From NCBI GenBank assembly GCA_945862065.1, contig CAMAWT010000022.1, positions 1 through 37,807 on the forward strand: a stretch of DNA of 37,807 nucleotides. Reading direction: 5' to 3'. This DNA comes from Flavobacterium psychrophilum (GTDB lineage: Bacteria; Bacteroidota; Bacteroidia; Flavobacteriales; Flavobacteriaceae). The first letter of the stretch is position 1. Each line of letters starts with the position of its first letter. The notes beneath the pieces were generated by a model. That model ran no database searches. It was not told the DNA's origin and saw only the letters and a program-made list of their open reading frames with translations. Position numbers and translations under genes: made by a program. Below are positions 10,301-17,876 of the stretch, one piece after another.

Positions 10301-10308
10301 CAAATGTA
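10301..10308 (-). promoter_or_regulatory. -7 box for leuS
   Basis: Minus-strand TACATTTG is a perfect TAnnTTTG match; no TTG was seen at the usual distance. A transcription start near 10295 gives a leader of about 35 nt for the ATG at 10262 and excludes the upstream in-frame starts. Confidence 0.4.
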
Positions 10309-10447
10309 GAATTTTTATTGATAAGGCGGGTTGTTTTTATGTGAAGCATTGCATTTTTGAAAGGATTGTTTGTTGCTTGATTTAAAAATTTTGATTGAAA
10401 AAACGTACATCAATTCAATTGATTATTGGTTTTGGAACGAATTTCAC

Positions 10448-10587
10448 TAGCCCGGATAGAAACGAAAAGCCCGGAGCAAAAAAAGGGAGTTTTTGTAGTA
10501 ATAAAAGAGCGACTAACGGAAGCTCCTTTTATTGCTTACAAAAACCCCTTTTTTTGTGAGGACTTGTAGTGAATAGCCGGAAATAGC
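10448..10587. repeat. REP-like palindromic element, copy A, with long internal hairpin
   Basis: It lies in the 463-bp region between the divergent leuS and ftsX genes. The left arm is TAGCCCGGATAGAAACGAAA and the right arm contains GTGAATAGCCGGAAATAGC; both resemble the arms of the copies at 33885 and 14020. TTCACTA (10443-10449) and TAGTGAA (10567-10573) form a perfect outer inverted repeat. Inside, 10478-10555 folds into a long stem: A7/T7, GGG/CCC, GTTTTTGTA/TACAAAAAC, AATAAAA/TTTTATT, with small bulges. The rest of the intergenic region holds the leuS -7 box and the ftsX promoter. Confidence 0.65.
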
Positions 10588-10677
10588 TTCTGAAAAAATA
10601 GTTTGGTTTTTTTGGAATAATAAAAGGTGAAAATTGATTAACAACGATAATAAATAGAAATTAATGAACGTTATATA

Positions 10678-10706
10678 TTGAAAACAAAAATTGTTTAGTA
10701 TTTTTA
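10678..10706 (+). promoter_or_regulatory. promoter for the ftsX cluster
   Basis: TTG (10678-10680), 18-nt spacer, TATTTTTA (10699-10706), one mismatch from TAnnTTTG. The ftsX ATG is at 10726, giving a short leader. Confidence 0.45.
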
Positions 10707-10725
10707 CACCTTAAAATAAAATTTC

Positions 10726-11601
10726 ATGGCATCATCGTTTGATAAATATCAAAAAAGAAGGTTAATTTCGTCTTATTTTTCTGTAGTTTTAAGTATTTTT
10801 TTGGTGTTATTTTTGCTTGGTTTACTTGGGTTATTTATCATCAATTCGAAACGATTATCGGATAATTTTAAGGAAGATATTGTGATGACTGTTTTCTTTA
10901 AAAATGAAGCCAATGATACTGTTTTTAAGGCATTTGAATCTGAAATTAAAAAAGCTGCTTTTGCAAAAGATTTGACATTTATTTCGAAAGAAGAAGCGGC
11001 AAAAAAACATGAAGCGGCATTGGGTGAGAATTTCACAGAATATTTGGGAACCAACCCACTTTACAACTCCTATGATGTGCATTTAAAGGCAGATTATGTT
11101 ACCAATCCTGGATTTTCTTCGGCAGAAGCTTTTATAAGAAAAAATCAATTGGTTGCTGATGTGGTATATGATAAACAATTGATATCGTTGGTGAATGACA
11201 ATATAAAGCGCATTAGTTTTTGGGTTTTAGTTATCAGCGGTGTTTTCACTTTTATTTCTATTTTACTAATTAACAGTTCGTTACGACTATCTATTTTTTC
11301 AAATAGGTTTATTATCAAAACGATGCAAATGGTGGGTGCCACCAAAACATTTATTAGAAGACCCTTTGTGAGAAAGAGTATTATATTGGGTGTAATTGGT
11401 TCGTTATTAGCAATTTTTGTATTGATTGGTGTTTTAATTTATATTTCTTCAAACTTCCCAGAATTGGATATTTTTAACGAGTCTGTTTTGACAGCTTTAG
11501 TTTTACTTGCGGTGCTTGTTTTGGGAGTATTAATTACTTGGATAAGTACGCATTTTGCAACACAACGATTTTTGAATTTAAGAACCGACGATTTATATTA
11601 A
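10726..11601 (+). CDS. ftsX: cell division permease-like protein FtsX
   Basis: Inner-membrane partner of the ATPase FtsE; in other bacteria the pair links divisome state to peptidoglycan hydrolase activation. It has an N-terminal cytoplasmic segment, a first helix (about residues 18-40), an extracytoplasmic domain (about 45-160), and three further helices (about 165-190, 220-245, 255-280) in the FtsX/MacB-like permease arrangement. The 291-aa length is normal for the family. It is first of a co-directional run with DUF3098, uppP and truB, a gene order common in Bacteroidota. ftsE is not in the window. Confidence 0.93.
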   Translation: MASSFDKYQKRRLISSYFSVVLSIFLVLFLLGLLGLFIINSKRLSDNFKEDIVMTVFFKNEANDTVFKAFESEIKKAAFAKDLTFISKEEAAKKHEAALGENFTEYLGTNPLYNSYDVHLKADYVTNPGFSSAEAFIRKNQLVADVVYDKQLISLVNDNIKRISFWVLVISGVFTFISILLINSSLRLSIFSNRFIIKTMQMVGATKTFIRRPFVRKSIILGVIGSLLAIFVLIGVLIYISSNFPELDIFNESVLTALVLLAVLVLGVLITWISTHFATQRFLNLRTDDLY

Positions 11602-11626
11602 AAAACTCGAACGAAAAGCATTTTAT

Positions 11627-11866
11627 ATGAAAAAAAACGAACAAAAACCGGAATTTCTTTTTGAAAAAGAAAATTACAAATGGCTTTTAATTGGAATAGC
11701 TGTGATTACTGTTGGATTTATACTCATGGCAGGTGGCGGTAGTGACGACCCGAAAGTGTTTAATGATGCTGTTTTTAATTTTCAGCGTATTCGATTGGCT
11801 CCTACGATGGTGTTAATTGGATTTGGAATTACTATTTATTCTATTTTCAAAAATTCAAAAAAATAG
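11627..11866 (+). CDS. DUF3098 small membrane protein
   Basis: A 79-residue protein with two predicted helices (about 19-37 and 58-74). Between them lies the family segment AGGGSDDPKVFNDAVFNFQR followed by RLAPTMVLIGF. DUF3098 is almost always found directly after ftsX in Bacteroidota, as here (25-nt gap), suggesting a role in envelope or division processes; no biochemical function is known to me. Confidence 0.88.
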   Translation: MKKNEQKPEFLFEKENYKWLLIGIAVITVGFILMAGGGSDDPKVFNDAVFNFQRIRLAPTMVLIGFGITIYSIFKNSKK

Positions 11867-11901
11867 TTTTTTTTTCTTACTTATAATTTATCTCAAATTG
11901 A

Positions 11902-12711
11902 ATGGATTTTTTTCAAGCTATTCTTATTGCAATCGTTGAAGGATTAACGGAATATCTTCCTGTTTCTTCAACGGCACACATGATTTTTACAAGTTCGTTT
12001 TTTGGGATTCAAAACGATGATTTTGTAAAACTTTTTCAAGTATCAATTCAATTTGGAGCTATTTTAGCGGTTGTTTTTTTGTATTGGAAAAAATTCTTTG
12101 ATTTTTCTAAAATCAATTTTTACATCAAACTTGCTTGTGCAGTCATGCCAGCTTTGATTTTAGGCAAATTATTTGATGATAAAATTGAATCCATTCTTGG
12201 AAGTCCTATTCCAATTGCAATTGTTTTAATTTTGGGTGGGATTGTTTTGCTTTTTATTGATAACTATTTCAAAAATCCCATCATTCATACAGAAGAAGAG
12301 ATTACGATTAAAAAAGCGGTAACCATTGGGTTTTGGCAATGTTTGGCGATGATGCCCGGCACAAGCCGATCGGCAGCATCTATTATTGGTGGCATGCAAC
12401 AAGGGTTGACAAGAAAAACTGCTGCTGAATTTTCATTTTTTCTTGCGGTACCAACGATGCTTGCCGTAACTGCTTATTCTGTTTTCTTGAAAACCTATGA
12501 AACAAGTCATCTAAAAGGATATGAACTTTTGGTGCAAACCAATAACGGAATCAAGCTTTTCTTGGTTGGGAATCTTGTAGCTTTTGTTGTAGCGGTTGTT
12601 GCTATCAAATTTTTTATCGGTATCATTAATAAATATGGTTTTAAACCTTGGGGATATTATAGAATTATTGCTGGAACGGCACTTTTAATATATTTCTCAA
12701 TACAAAAATAA
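11902..12711 (+). CDS. uppP: undecaprenyl-diphosphatase UppP
   Basis: Integral membrane phosphatase that dephosphorylates undecaprenyl diphosphate to recycle the lipid carrier for peptidoglycan and other wall polymers; overexpression gives bacitracin resistance. Both family signatures are present: EGLTEYLPVSSTAHM near the N-terminus and MPGTSRSAASIIGG near residue 155, including the catalytic glutamate, serine and arginine positions. At 269 aa with about eight helices the length is typical. It is followed 5 nt later by the truB start, so the two are probably cotranscribed. Confidence 0.96.
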   Translation: MDFFQAILIAIVEGLTEYLPVSSTAHMIFTSSFFGIQNDDFVKLFQVSIQFGAILAVVFLYWKKFFDFSKINFYIKLACAVMPALILGKLFDDKIESILGSPIPIAIVLILGGIVLLFIDNYFKNPIIHTEEEITIKKAVTIGFWQCLAMMPGTSRSAASIIGGMQQGLTRKTAAEFSFFLAVPTMLAVTAYSVFLKTYETSHLKGYELLVQTNNGIKLFLVGNLVAFVVAVVAIKFFIGIINKYGFKPWGYYRIIAGTALLIYFSIQK

Positions 12712-12716
12712 TTCTA

Positions 12717-13421
12717 TTGAAAACAGCCGAAGATCTTCTTGAAGGTCAAGTTTTATTAGTTGACAAACCGTTAACTTGGAGTTCGTTCCAGGCGGTGAAT
12801 AAATTGAAATACCTTTTGAAGAGAGAATTTGATTTGCCAAAAAAATTCAAAATTGGTCACGCTGGAACGTTAGACCCTTTGGCAACTGGATTGTTGATTG
12901 TTTGTACGGGAAAATTTACCAAAAAAATTACAGAGATTCAGGTTCAAAGAAAGGAATATACTGGAACTATAACAGTTGGTGGCACTACACCTTCTTATGA
13001 TTTAGAGACCGAAATCAATCAAACTTTTCCAACAAATCATATTACGCCCGAATTGATTCAGGAAACAACGCTGCAATTTATTGGCGAAATAGATCAAAAA
13101 CCACCGGTTTTTTCTGCCATTAAAAAAGATGGAAAACGATTGTATGAACATGCAAGAGCTGGTGAAGAAGTTGAAATAAGTAGCCGAAAAACAACTATTT
13201 ACGAATTTGAAATCACTAAGATAGACCTCCCCAATATTGACTTTAGAGTTACTTGTAGTAAAGGCACTTACATTCGGTCGTTGGCATTTGATTTTGGAAA
13301 TGCACTTCAATCGGGAGCACATTTATCTGCGTTGCGACGCACCAAAATTGGAGATTTTGACGTAAAAAATGCGCAAAACCCAGATCAAATTTCACAAAAC
13401 CTCAACACCCATGAAGCTTAA
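12717..13421 (+). CDS. truB: tRNA pseudouridine-55 synthase TruB
   Basis: Converts U55 in the T-psi-C arm of tRNAs to pseudouridine. The catalytic motif GHAGTLDPLATGLL (about residues 46-59) contains the active-site aspartate. Other hallmarks are VDKPLTWSSFQAV at the start and CSKGTYIRSLAFDFG near residue 180. It is 234 aa, like family members lacking a long C-terminal PUA domain. The start codon is TTG at 12717, the only suitable start after the uppP stop (12709-12711). Its end overlaps the next gene by 11 nt. Confidence 0.96.
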   Translation: MKTAEDLLEGQVLLVDKPLTWSSFQAVNKLKYLLKREFDLPKKFKIGHAGTLDPLATGLLIVCTGKFTKKITEIQVQRKEYTGTITVGGTTPSYDLETEINQTFPTNHITPELIQETTLQFIGEIDQKPPVFSAIKKDGKRLYEHARAGEEVEISSRKTTIYEFEITKIDLPNIDFRVTCSKGTYIRSLAFDFGNALQSGAHLSALRRTKIGDFDVKNAQNPDQISQNLNTHEA

Positions 13422-13965
13422 AATAACCTTTTTGTTCGTTCTTTTAACTTGTTTTTCATTTGCACAACAAACGTATGATTCAAAAGATATAGCCAAGAAA
13501 AGAAGCACTTTTACACAGTTTGATGTAGCTGTATCGCTGAAAGCAAATGCTAATTATGGCGAAATAAACCAATTTGGTACTCGAAATGATTATTGGTTTC
13601 ACCCTAATGGCGTAAGCGCAAAATTTGGCTATGGCATCCAACACAAAAAATGGGTAGCCATAAGTGGTCACTCTGGAATAGAATTTATAGGTCGCGAAAA
13701 ACTTGTTGCCGTTCCTGTGTATGCAAATCTTCGTTTGAGTCCCGGAATTGGTTATGGCAACCGTATTGTGCTTCAAGCGGGATACGGAAAGGGTTTTGCT
13801 CTTGGTAGAGGAGATTTATCTGGAGCTTATAAAAAATTCAGTATTAGTTATGAATCGGATCAAGATGTAAATATCTTTATTGAGGTTTCTGGCTACAATA
13901 TGCCAATTCACAATTCAAGTTCAGTGGGCACAGTAAGTATTGGTGTATCGTTGCGGACGTTTTGA
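13411..13965 (+). CDS. secreted beta-barrel-like protein, conserved hypothetical
   Basis: I do not recognise a named family. The predicted product of 184 residues has a clear signal peptide (MKLKITFLFVLLTCFSFAQQ). The mature part has alternating hydrophobic/aromatic strands and ends in phenylalanine (SLRTF), as outer-membrane barrels often do. The ATG at 13411 is preferred to an in-frame ATG at 13369, since it places the signal peptide at the N-terminus. It overlaps the truB stop by 11 nt, implying translational coupling. Being last in the ftsX-uppP-truB run hints at an envelope role, but that is inference only. Confidence 0.75.
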   Translation: MKLKITFLFVLLTCFSFAQQTYDSKDIAKKRSTFTQFDVAVSLKANANYGEINQFGTRNDYWFHPNGVSAKFGYGIQHKKWVAISGHSGIEFIGREKLVAVPVYANLRLSPGIGYGNRIVLQAGYGKGFALGRGDLSGAYKKFSISYESDQDVNIFIEVSGYNMPIHNSSSVGTVSIGVSLRTF

Positions 13966-14019
13966 TTGAAAGTGTTTTGGTTTCGACTATTTATCAACTG
14001 AAAAACTACTCGCCTATTT

Positions 14020-14086
14020 TAGCCCCGGTAGAGCCGATATCCTTGCGAAGTCCCGAAGGGCGAGCAAGATAAAGGCGATGACGGGA
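14020..14086. repeat. REP-like palindromic element, copy C
   Basis: TAGCCCCGGTAGAGCCGATA, then ATCCTTGC, a hairpin with CTTGC/GCAAG and CCC-GAA-GGG pairing, then AAGATAAAGGCGATGACGGG. The order TAGCCCCG - ATCCTT - hairpin - AAGAT - CGGGA matches the copy at 33885. It is much GC-richer than its surroundings. It sits between the end of the ftsX-truB run and the pyrH promoter. Confidence 0.6.
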
Positions 14087-14166
14087 CAAAACGGCTTTTG
14101 GAACGGGGTTGTGTGCTTCTTAAAAAAATAGAAAAAAGTTGTGCTTAAAAAATTTATGAAAATGTT

Positions 14167-14174
14167 TATATTTG
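14167..14174 (+). promoter_or_regulatory. -7 box for pyrH-frr
   Basis: TATATTTG followed by CACC, the same box as at rpsP (35419) and, on the other strand, tRNA-Asp. The nearest TTG (14139-14141) is 25 nt away, a little long. The predicted start near 14181 favours translation from 14203 rather than 14185. Confidence 0.5.
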
Positions 14175-14202
14175 CACCATCAAAATGATAAATAATCTCC
14201 AA

Positions 14203-14910
14203 ATGAAATACAATAGAATTCTTCTGAAACTGAGTGGCGAAGCGCTGATGGGTGAAAAACAGTATGGTATTGACCCGAAAACTTTGGCGGAATATGCTGC
14301 TGAGATTAAGGCAATTCATGAACAAGGAATTGAAATTGCTATTGTAATTGGTGGCGGCAACATTTTTAGAGGTGTGGCTGGTGTGAGCTCTGGTATGGAT
14401 CGTGTGCAGGGCGATTATATGGGGATGCTTGCGACGGTGATTAATGGCATGGCGCTGCAAGGAGCTTTGGAAGATGTTGGCCTTAAAACGAGATTGCAAA
14501 CGGCCTTAAAAATGGAGTCGATTGCGGAACCTTATATTAAAAGACGAGCTGTGCGCCACTTGGAAAAAGGCAGAATTGTGATTTTTGGCGCGGGTACGGG
14601 TAATCCTTATTTTACTACAGATACTGCGGCGGTTTTGCGTGGTGTTGAAATACATGCGGATGTGATTTTGAAAGGTACTCGTGTGGATGGTGTATATACT
14701 GCTGATCCTGAAAAGGATAAAAGTGCTACTAAATTTGACTTTATTTCGTTTGACGATGTGCTGAAAAAAGGATTGAATGTAATGGATACAACGGCTTTTA
14801 CATTGAGTCAAGAAAATAAGCTTCCAATTGTAGTGTTTGATATGAATAAAAAAGGGAATTTGCTTAAAATTTGTGAAGGACAAAACGTTGGTACGGTTGT
14901 AAATATTTAA
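14203..14910 (+). CDS. pyrH: uridylate kinase PyrH
   Basis: Phosphorylates UMP to UDP in pyrimidine nucleotide synthesis; bacterial UMP kinase of the amino-acid-kinase fold, usually hexameric. Signatures: [14 protein letters not shown] at the N-terminus, [10 protein letters not shown] (nucleotide binding), [15 protein letters not shown] (phosphate/UMP binding) and [13 protein letters not shown]. The length of 235 aa is standard. An ATG six codons upstream (14185) falls almost on the predicted transcription start, so 14203 is preferred. frr follows after 34 nt; pyrH-frr adjacency is widespread in bacteria. Confidence 0.97.
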   Translation: MKYNRILLKLSGEALMGEKQYGIDPKTLAEYAAEIKAIHEQGIEIAIVIGGGNIFRGVAGVSSGMDRVQGDYMGMLATVINGMALQGALEDVGLKTRLQTALKMESIAEPYIKRRAVRHLEKGRIVIFGAGTGNPYFTTDTAAVLRGVEIHADVILKGTRVDGVYTADPEKDKSATKFDFISFDDVLKKGLNVMDTTAFTLSQENKLPIVVFDMNKKGNLLKICEGQNVGTVVNI

Positions 14911-14944
14911 ATAAAAAAACTCATAAACTCAAAATCAAAGAAAA

Positions 14945-15508
14945 ATGACTGAAGAAATTGACTTTATTATTGATGAGGCAAAAGAATCTATGAATGGTTC
15001 TATAGATCACCTTGCAAAAGAATTTTTAAACATTAGAGCAGGAAAAGCATCGCCACAAATGTTGGGAAGTGTTTTTGTTGATTATTATGGATCTCAAACA
15101 CCGCTTTCACAAGTTGCAAATCTAAATGTGCCAGACGCCAGAACAATTACGATTCAGCCATTTGAAAAAAGCATGTTACAGCCAATTGAAAAGGCAATCA
15201 TGATTGCAAACATTGGTTTTAACCCGATGAATAATGGTGATGTTATCATAATTAGTGTGCCTCCACTTACAGAGGAGCGCCGTCGTGACTTGGCTAAACA
15301 AGCTAAATCTGAGGCAGAAGATGCAAAAATTGGAATAAGAAATGCTCGTAAAGATGCAAATACTGATATTAAAAAGCTTGAAAAAGACGGTACATCAGAA
15401 GATGCTTGCAAAAGTGCCGAAGAAGAAATTCAGAAATTAACCGACGGATTTATAAAAAAAATAGATGAGTTATTGGTTGTTAAAGAAGCCGAAATAATGA
15501 AAGTATAA
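14945..15508 (+). CDS. frr: ribosome recycling factor
   Basis: Splits post-termination ribosomes together with EF-G. The product of 187 residues has the family features: LAKEFLNIRAGKASPQMLG near the N-terminus, the central hinge and beta domain (VDYYGSQTPLSQVANLNVPD), VPPLTEERRRDLAKQAK and a C-terminal long helix ending EAEIMKV. It forms a unit with pyrH and is closed by a strong intrinsic terminator. Confidence 0.97.
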   Translation: MTEEIDFIIDEAKESMNGSIDHLAKEFLNIRAGKASPQMLGSVFVDYYGSQTPLSQVANLNVPDARTITIQPFEKSMLQPIEKAIMIANIGFNPMNNGDVIIISVPPLTEERRRDLAKQAKSEAEDAKIGIRNARKDANTDIKKLEKDGTSEDACKSAEEEIQKLTDGFIKKIDELLVVKEAEIMKV

Positions 15509-15513
15509 AATGC

Positions 15514-15540
15514 AAAAATCCGCTAGTAGCGGATTTTTTT
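15514..15540. terminator. bidirectional terminator between frr and the convergent small membrane gene
   Basis: TCCGCT-AGT-AGCGGA stem flanked by A-tract and T-tract, symmetric about 15526. It ends frr on the plus strand; the A-tract gives a U-run on the minus strand, so it can also serve the convergent gene ending at 15539. Confidence 0.85.
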
Positions 15541-15814
15541 ATGATTTAAAAATTGTAAGAATTATTAATATGGAAGCCCAAACGCCACCGTGAATTAGCA
15601 TGCATTTGATGTGATCTACTTGTCCGAATAATTGTCTGATTAAATGCACCATAAAATAAATAATGCTGATAGGGATAAATACATACAACATTAAAACGCC
15701 TCCGTTGGGTTGTATTTCGTTGCCAGGAAAAAGTTCGAACATAAGTCCTGCAATTAAAATATAAATAACATAAAACCCGAGAAGGACATTTTCTTTTGAA
15801 AATTTATTTAACAT
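15539..15814 (-). CDS. small three-helix membrane protein, hypothetical
   Basis: A 91-residue protein that I cannot assign to a named family. Three hydrophobic helices are visible (about residues 10-30, 40-60 and 72-88), with a conserved-looking loop HLIRQLFGQVDHIKCM between the second and third. There is no signal peptide or catalytic motif. It stands alone with a well-formed promoter (TTG-N19-TAATTTTG) and converges on frr. Confidence 0.7.
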   Translation of the reverse strand: MLNKFSKENVLLGFYVIYILIAGLMFELFPGNEIQPNGGVLMLYVFIPISIIYFMVHLIRQLFGQVDHIKCMLIHGGVWASILIILTIFKS

Positions 15815-15845
15815 AGCTTTTAATTTATCTGCATTTGAATTAAAT

Positions 15846-15875
15846 CAAAATTACCAATTTTGTTTAAATTATCAA
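15846..15875 (-). promoter_or_regulatory. promoter for the 91-aa membrane protein
   Basis: Minus-strand TTG (15873-15875), 19-nt spacer, TAATTTTG (15846-15853): full consensus match. The leader to the ATG at 15814 is about 25 nt. Confidence 0.6.
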
Positions 15876-15898
15876 TTAAAAAATGAAATTATAAATAA

Positions 15899-17272
15899 TT
15901 AATTTCCAACTAATTTATCAGGATTGTAACCAATATAAGGCATGTTTGTTTCTTTGAAAACAACTCCTAAAGTTTCTAATTCTTTCAAAATGGGTTGATA
16001 AACTTCTTTTTTTATGGGAAGCTGAACGCCTGCCGTAGTTATTTTTTTGTTTAATATATGCAAAGTAGCCATTGCTACAGGCAATCCAACGGTTTTTGCC
16101 ATAGCAGTATAGGTTTGATCATCTCCAATGCATACCATTTTAGAATCAATTTGGAATTGTTTTCCGTCTAATTCATATCCAAATTTATGATACATCACTA
16201 TCATGTCTTTATCAGCAGGTTGTAAAGTCCATTTGTCTGCAAGAATTTTTTCTAATATTTGGGCAGGTGTTGCGTTTTTTAATCCCACTATTTTATGTGG
16301 GTTGAATAAATCAAGTTCTAATAATTTATCCCACATAATATCGTCTTGTTCAATTCCTAACGACATTCTGGTTTTGATTTCGACAGAATCAGTGGGAGAA
16401 TAAGGTAAGTAAAGATTGATAAAATCGCGGTAACTTATTGTTTCAGAATTATCAATGATGTAAGAATCATCTGTCATCCCGAGTTGCACAAACATATTCC
16501 AAGCTTTCGAAAAACCTACCCTTCTGATGGTTCCTCTATACATGGTAAGTACATCTTGCAAGCCGTAAATACTTCGATACTTTAACGAATCTCTGTTGGC
16601 ATAGCCTTCAAAACGGCCAAATCCTTCCACTTCTAGAAACTCAGTTCTTCTAAAAAGTTTATGATAAGGAATGTATTTATATTTACCTTCCTGAATGAAT
16701 TTTGCAGTACCTCCTTGTCCGGCAAGCACTACATTTCTGGGTGCCCAAGTAAATTTATAGTTCCAAAGATTGTTATCAAATTCGGGAGCGACCAGACCGC
16801 CACAAAATGATTCGAAAAGTAAAAGTTTTCCACCTTTATCTTTAATTTCATCGATTATTTTCATGGCACTCATATGATCAATTCCAGGATCGAGACCCAT
16901 TTCATTCATAAAAATAAGATTTGCCTCTTTTACTTGTTCGTCCAATTGAAGCATTTCTTCAGAAATATAGGAGGCGGTCACCATGTGTTTTTTGAGAGCT
17001 AAACAATCTTTTGCGACTTCGACATGCAAATGAGCCGGAAGCATAGAAATTACAATATCTGCCTTATGTATTTCTGTTTTTCGTTGATCCGAATTAAAAA
17101 TATCAAATTGAAGGGGGGTTGCATTTGGGTGATTATTTGTTTTCTTAATTGCCAATTCCAATGATAAATCGGCAATAGTAAGGTGTATATTTTCTTCTAC
17201 TGACTTATCTAAAAGATATTTAATTAACGACGATGCCGAGCGACCTGCTCCAATAATTAATATAGTTCTCAT
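15899..17272 (-). CDS. saccharopine dehydrogenase family protein
   Basis: An NAD(P)-dependent Rossmann-fold oxidoreductase related to saccharopine reductase/dehydrogenase (LYS9-like). The N-terminus has the dinucleotide-binding motif IIGAGRSASSLIKYLL, followed by MLPAHLHVEVAKDCL and NEMGLDPGIDHMSAMKIID, which are typical of the family. The start at 17272 puts the Rossmann motif at the N-terminus (457 aa). The 22-residue upstream extension starts ahead of the predicted promoter, so it is rejected. A role in lysine metabolism via saccharopine is plausible, but the substrate is not proven by sequence. It is monocistronic. Confidence 0.88.
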   Translation of the reverse strand: MRTILIIGAGRSASSLIKYLLDKSVEENIHLTIADLSLELAIKKTNNHPNATPLQFDIFNSDQRKTEIHKADIVISMLPAHLHVEVAKDCLALKKHMVTASYISEEMLQLDEQVKEANLIFMNEMGLDPGIDHMSAMKIIDEIKDKGGKLLLFESFCGGLVAPEFDNNLWNYKFTWAPRNVVLAGQGGTAKFIQEGKYKYIPYHKLFRRTEFLEVEGFGRFEGYANRDSLKYRSIYGLQDVLTMYRGTIRRVGFSKAWNMFVQLGMTDDSYIIDNSETISYRDFINLYLPYSPTDSVEIKTRMSLGIEQDDIMWDKLLELDLFNPHKIVGLKNATPAQILEKILADKWTLQPADKDMIVMYHKFGYELDGKQFQIDSKMVCIGDDQTYTAMAKTVGLPVAMATLHILNKKITTAGVQLPIKKEVYQPILKELETLGVVFKETNMPYIGYNPDKLVGN

Positions 17273-17289
17273 ATTTGTTATTTGTGTAA

Positions 17290-17317
17290 CAAAAGTAACA
17301 ATTTGATCTAATTTCAA
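17290..17317 (-). promoter_or_regulatory. promoter for the saccharopine dehydrogenase family gene
   Basis: Minus-strand TTG (17315-17317), 17-nt spacer, TACTTTTG (17290-17297); full consensus. The predicted start near 17283 is about 11 nt before the ATG. Confidence 0.6.
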
Positions 17318-17382
17318 AACTATTTTTATTGAAATCATAATTAATAGGTGTCAATTTGTTTTCTTTTTAGATTAAATTCAAG

Positions 17383-17390
17383 TAATTTTG
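17383..17390 (+). promoter_or_regulatory. -7 box for the DUF423 gene
   Basis: TAATTTTG; a TTG lies 24 nt upstream (17356-17358), slightly beyond the usual spacer. The in-frame TTG codon at 17388 lies inside this box, so it is not the start. Confidence 0.5.
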
Positions 17391-17411
17391 ACCAACAAAA
17401 ATACTACAAAG

Positions 17412-17798
17412 ATGAATTCAAAAATAAATTTAACGGGAGCAATACTTGGTTTAACCGCTGTAATTCTTGGTGCTTTTGGCGCCCATACTTTAAAGGAACT
17501 ACTTTCTATTGAGCAACTTACTTCTTTTGAAACGGGTGTAAAATACCAAATGTATCATGCTTTATTTTTATTATTTTTAGGTTTTAATAATCAAATGAAT
17601 GATAAAATTAAAAAAACCATTTTTTACTTTATTTCTTTTGGTGTTTTGTTTTTTTCAGGATCTATTTATTTATTATCAACTTCTAATGTTACTTCATTGA
17701 ATTTCAGGCCTTTTGGAATTATTACGCCAATTGGAGGCGTCTTATTAATTATTGGTTGGGGATTGTTTGCAAAACAATTTTTATCAAACAAATCATAA
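17412..17798 (+). CDS. DUF423 family membrane protein
   Basis: A 128-residue inner-membrane protein with four predicted helices and the DUF423 signature AVILGAFGAHTLKELL near the N-terminus and ETGVKYQMYHALFLLFLG in the second helix region. Helix four ends GGVLLIIGWGLFAKQF. The family is widespread with unknown function. The start at 17412 (MNSKINLTG) is preferred because the longer frame begins within the promoter. Its stop is 79 nt from the pckA start. Confidence 0.87.
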   Translation: MNSKINLTGAILGLTAVILGAFGAHTLKELLSIEQLTSFETGVKYQMYHALFLLFLGFNNQMNDKIKKTIFYFISFGVLFFSGSIYLLSTSNVTSLNFRPFGIITPIGGVLLIIGWGLFAKQFLSNKS

Positions 17799-17835
17799 AA
17801 TTAAAAAAAATTACAACGTTATAGTTAATTATTTT

Positions 17836-17843
17836 TACCTTTG
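17836..17843 (+). promoter_or_regulatory. -7 box for pckA
   Basis: TACCTTTG, identical to the boxes of the RND exporter and the RNA-binding protein. No clear TTG was found at the normal spacing. The longest frame of pckA would start at the TTG inside this box (17841), which argues for the ATG at 17877. Confidence 0.45.
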
Positions 17844-17876
17844 AAAAAATTTACAACTAGACAATTTATATTTTTT

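Noticed and set aside
10478..10555. Ordinary intrinsic terminator
   Set aside because: Both neighbouring genes are transcribed away from it, and it is embedded in arms shared with two other loci.
14014..14499. Minus-strand frame of 161 codons over the pyrH start
   Set aside because: It is the shadow of pyrH and of the palindromic element upstream; its His/Asn-rich composition is typical of an antisense frame.
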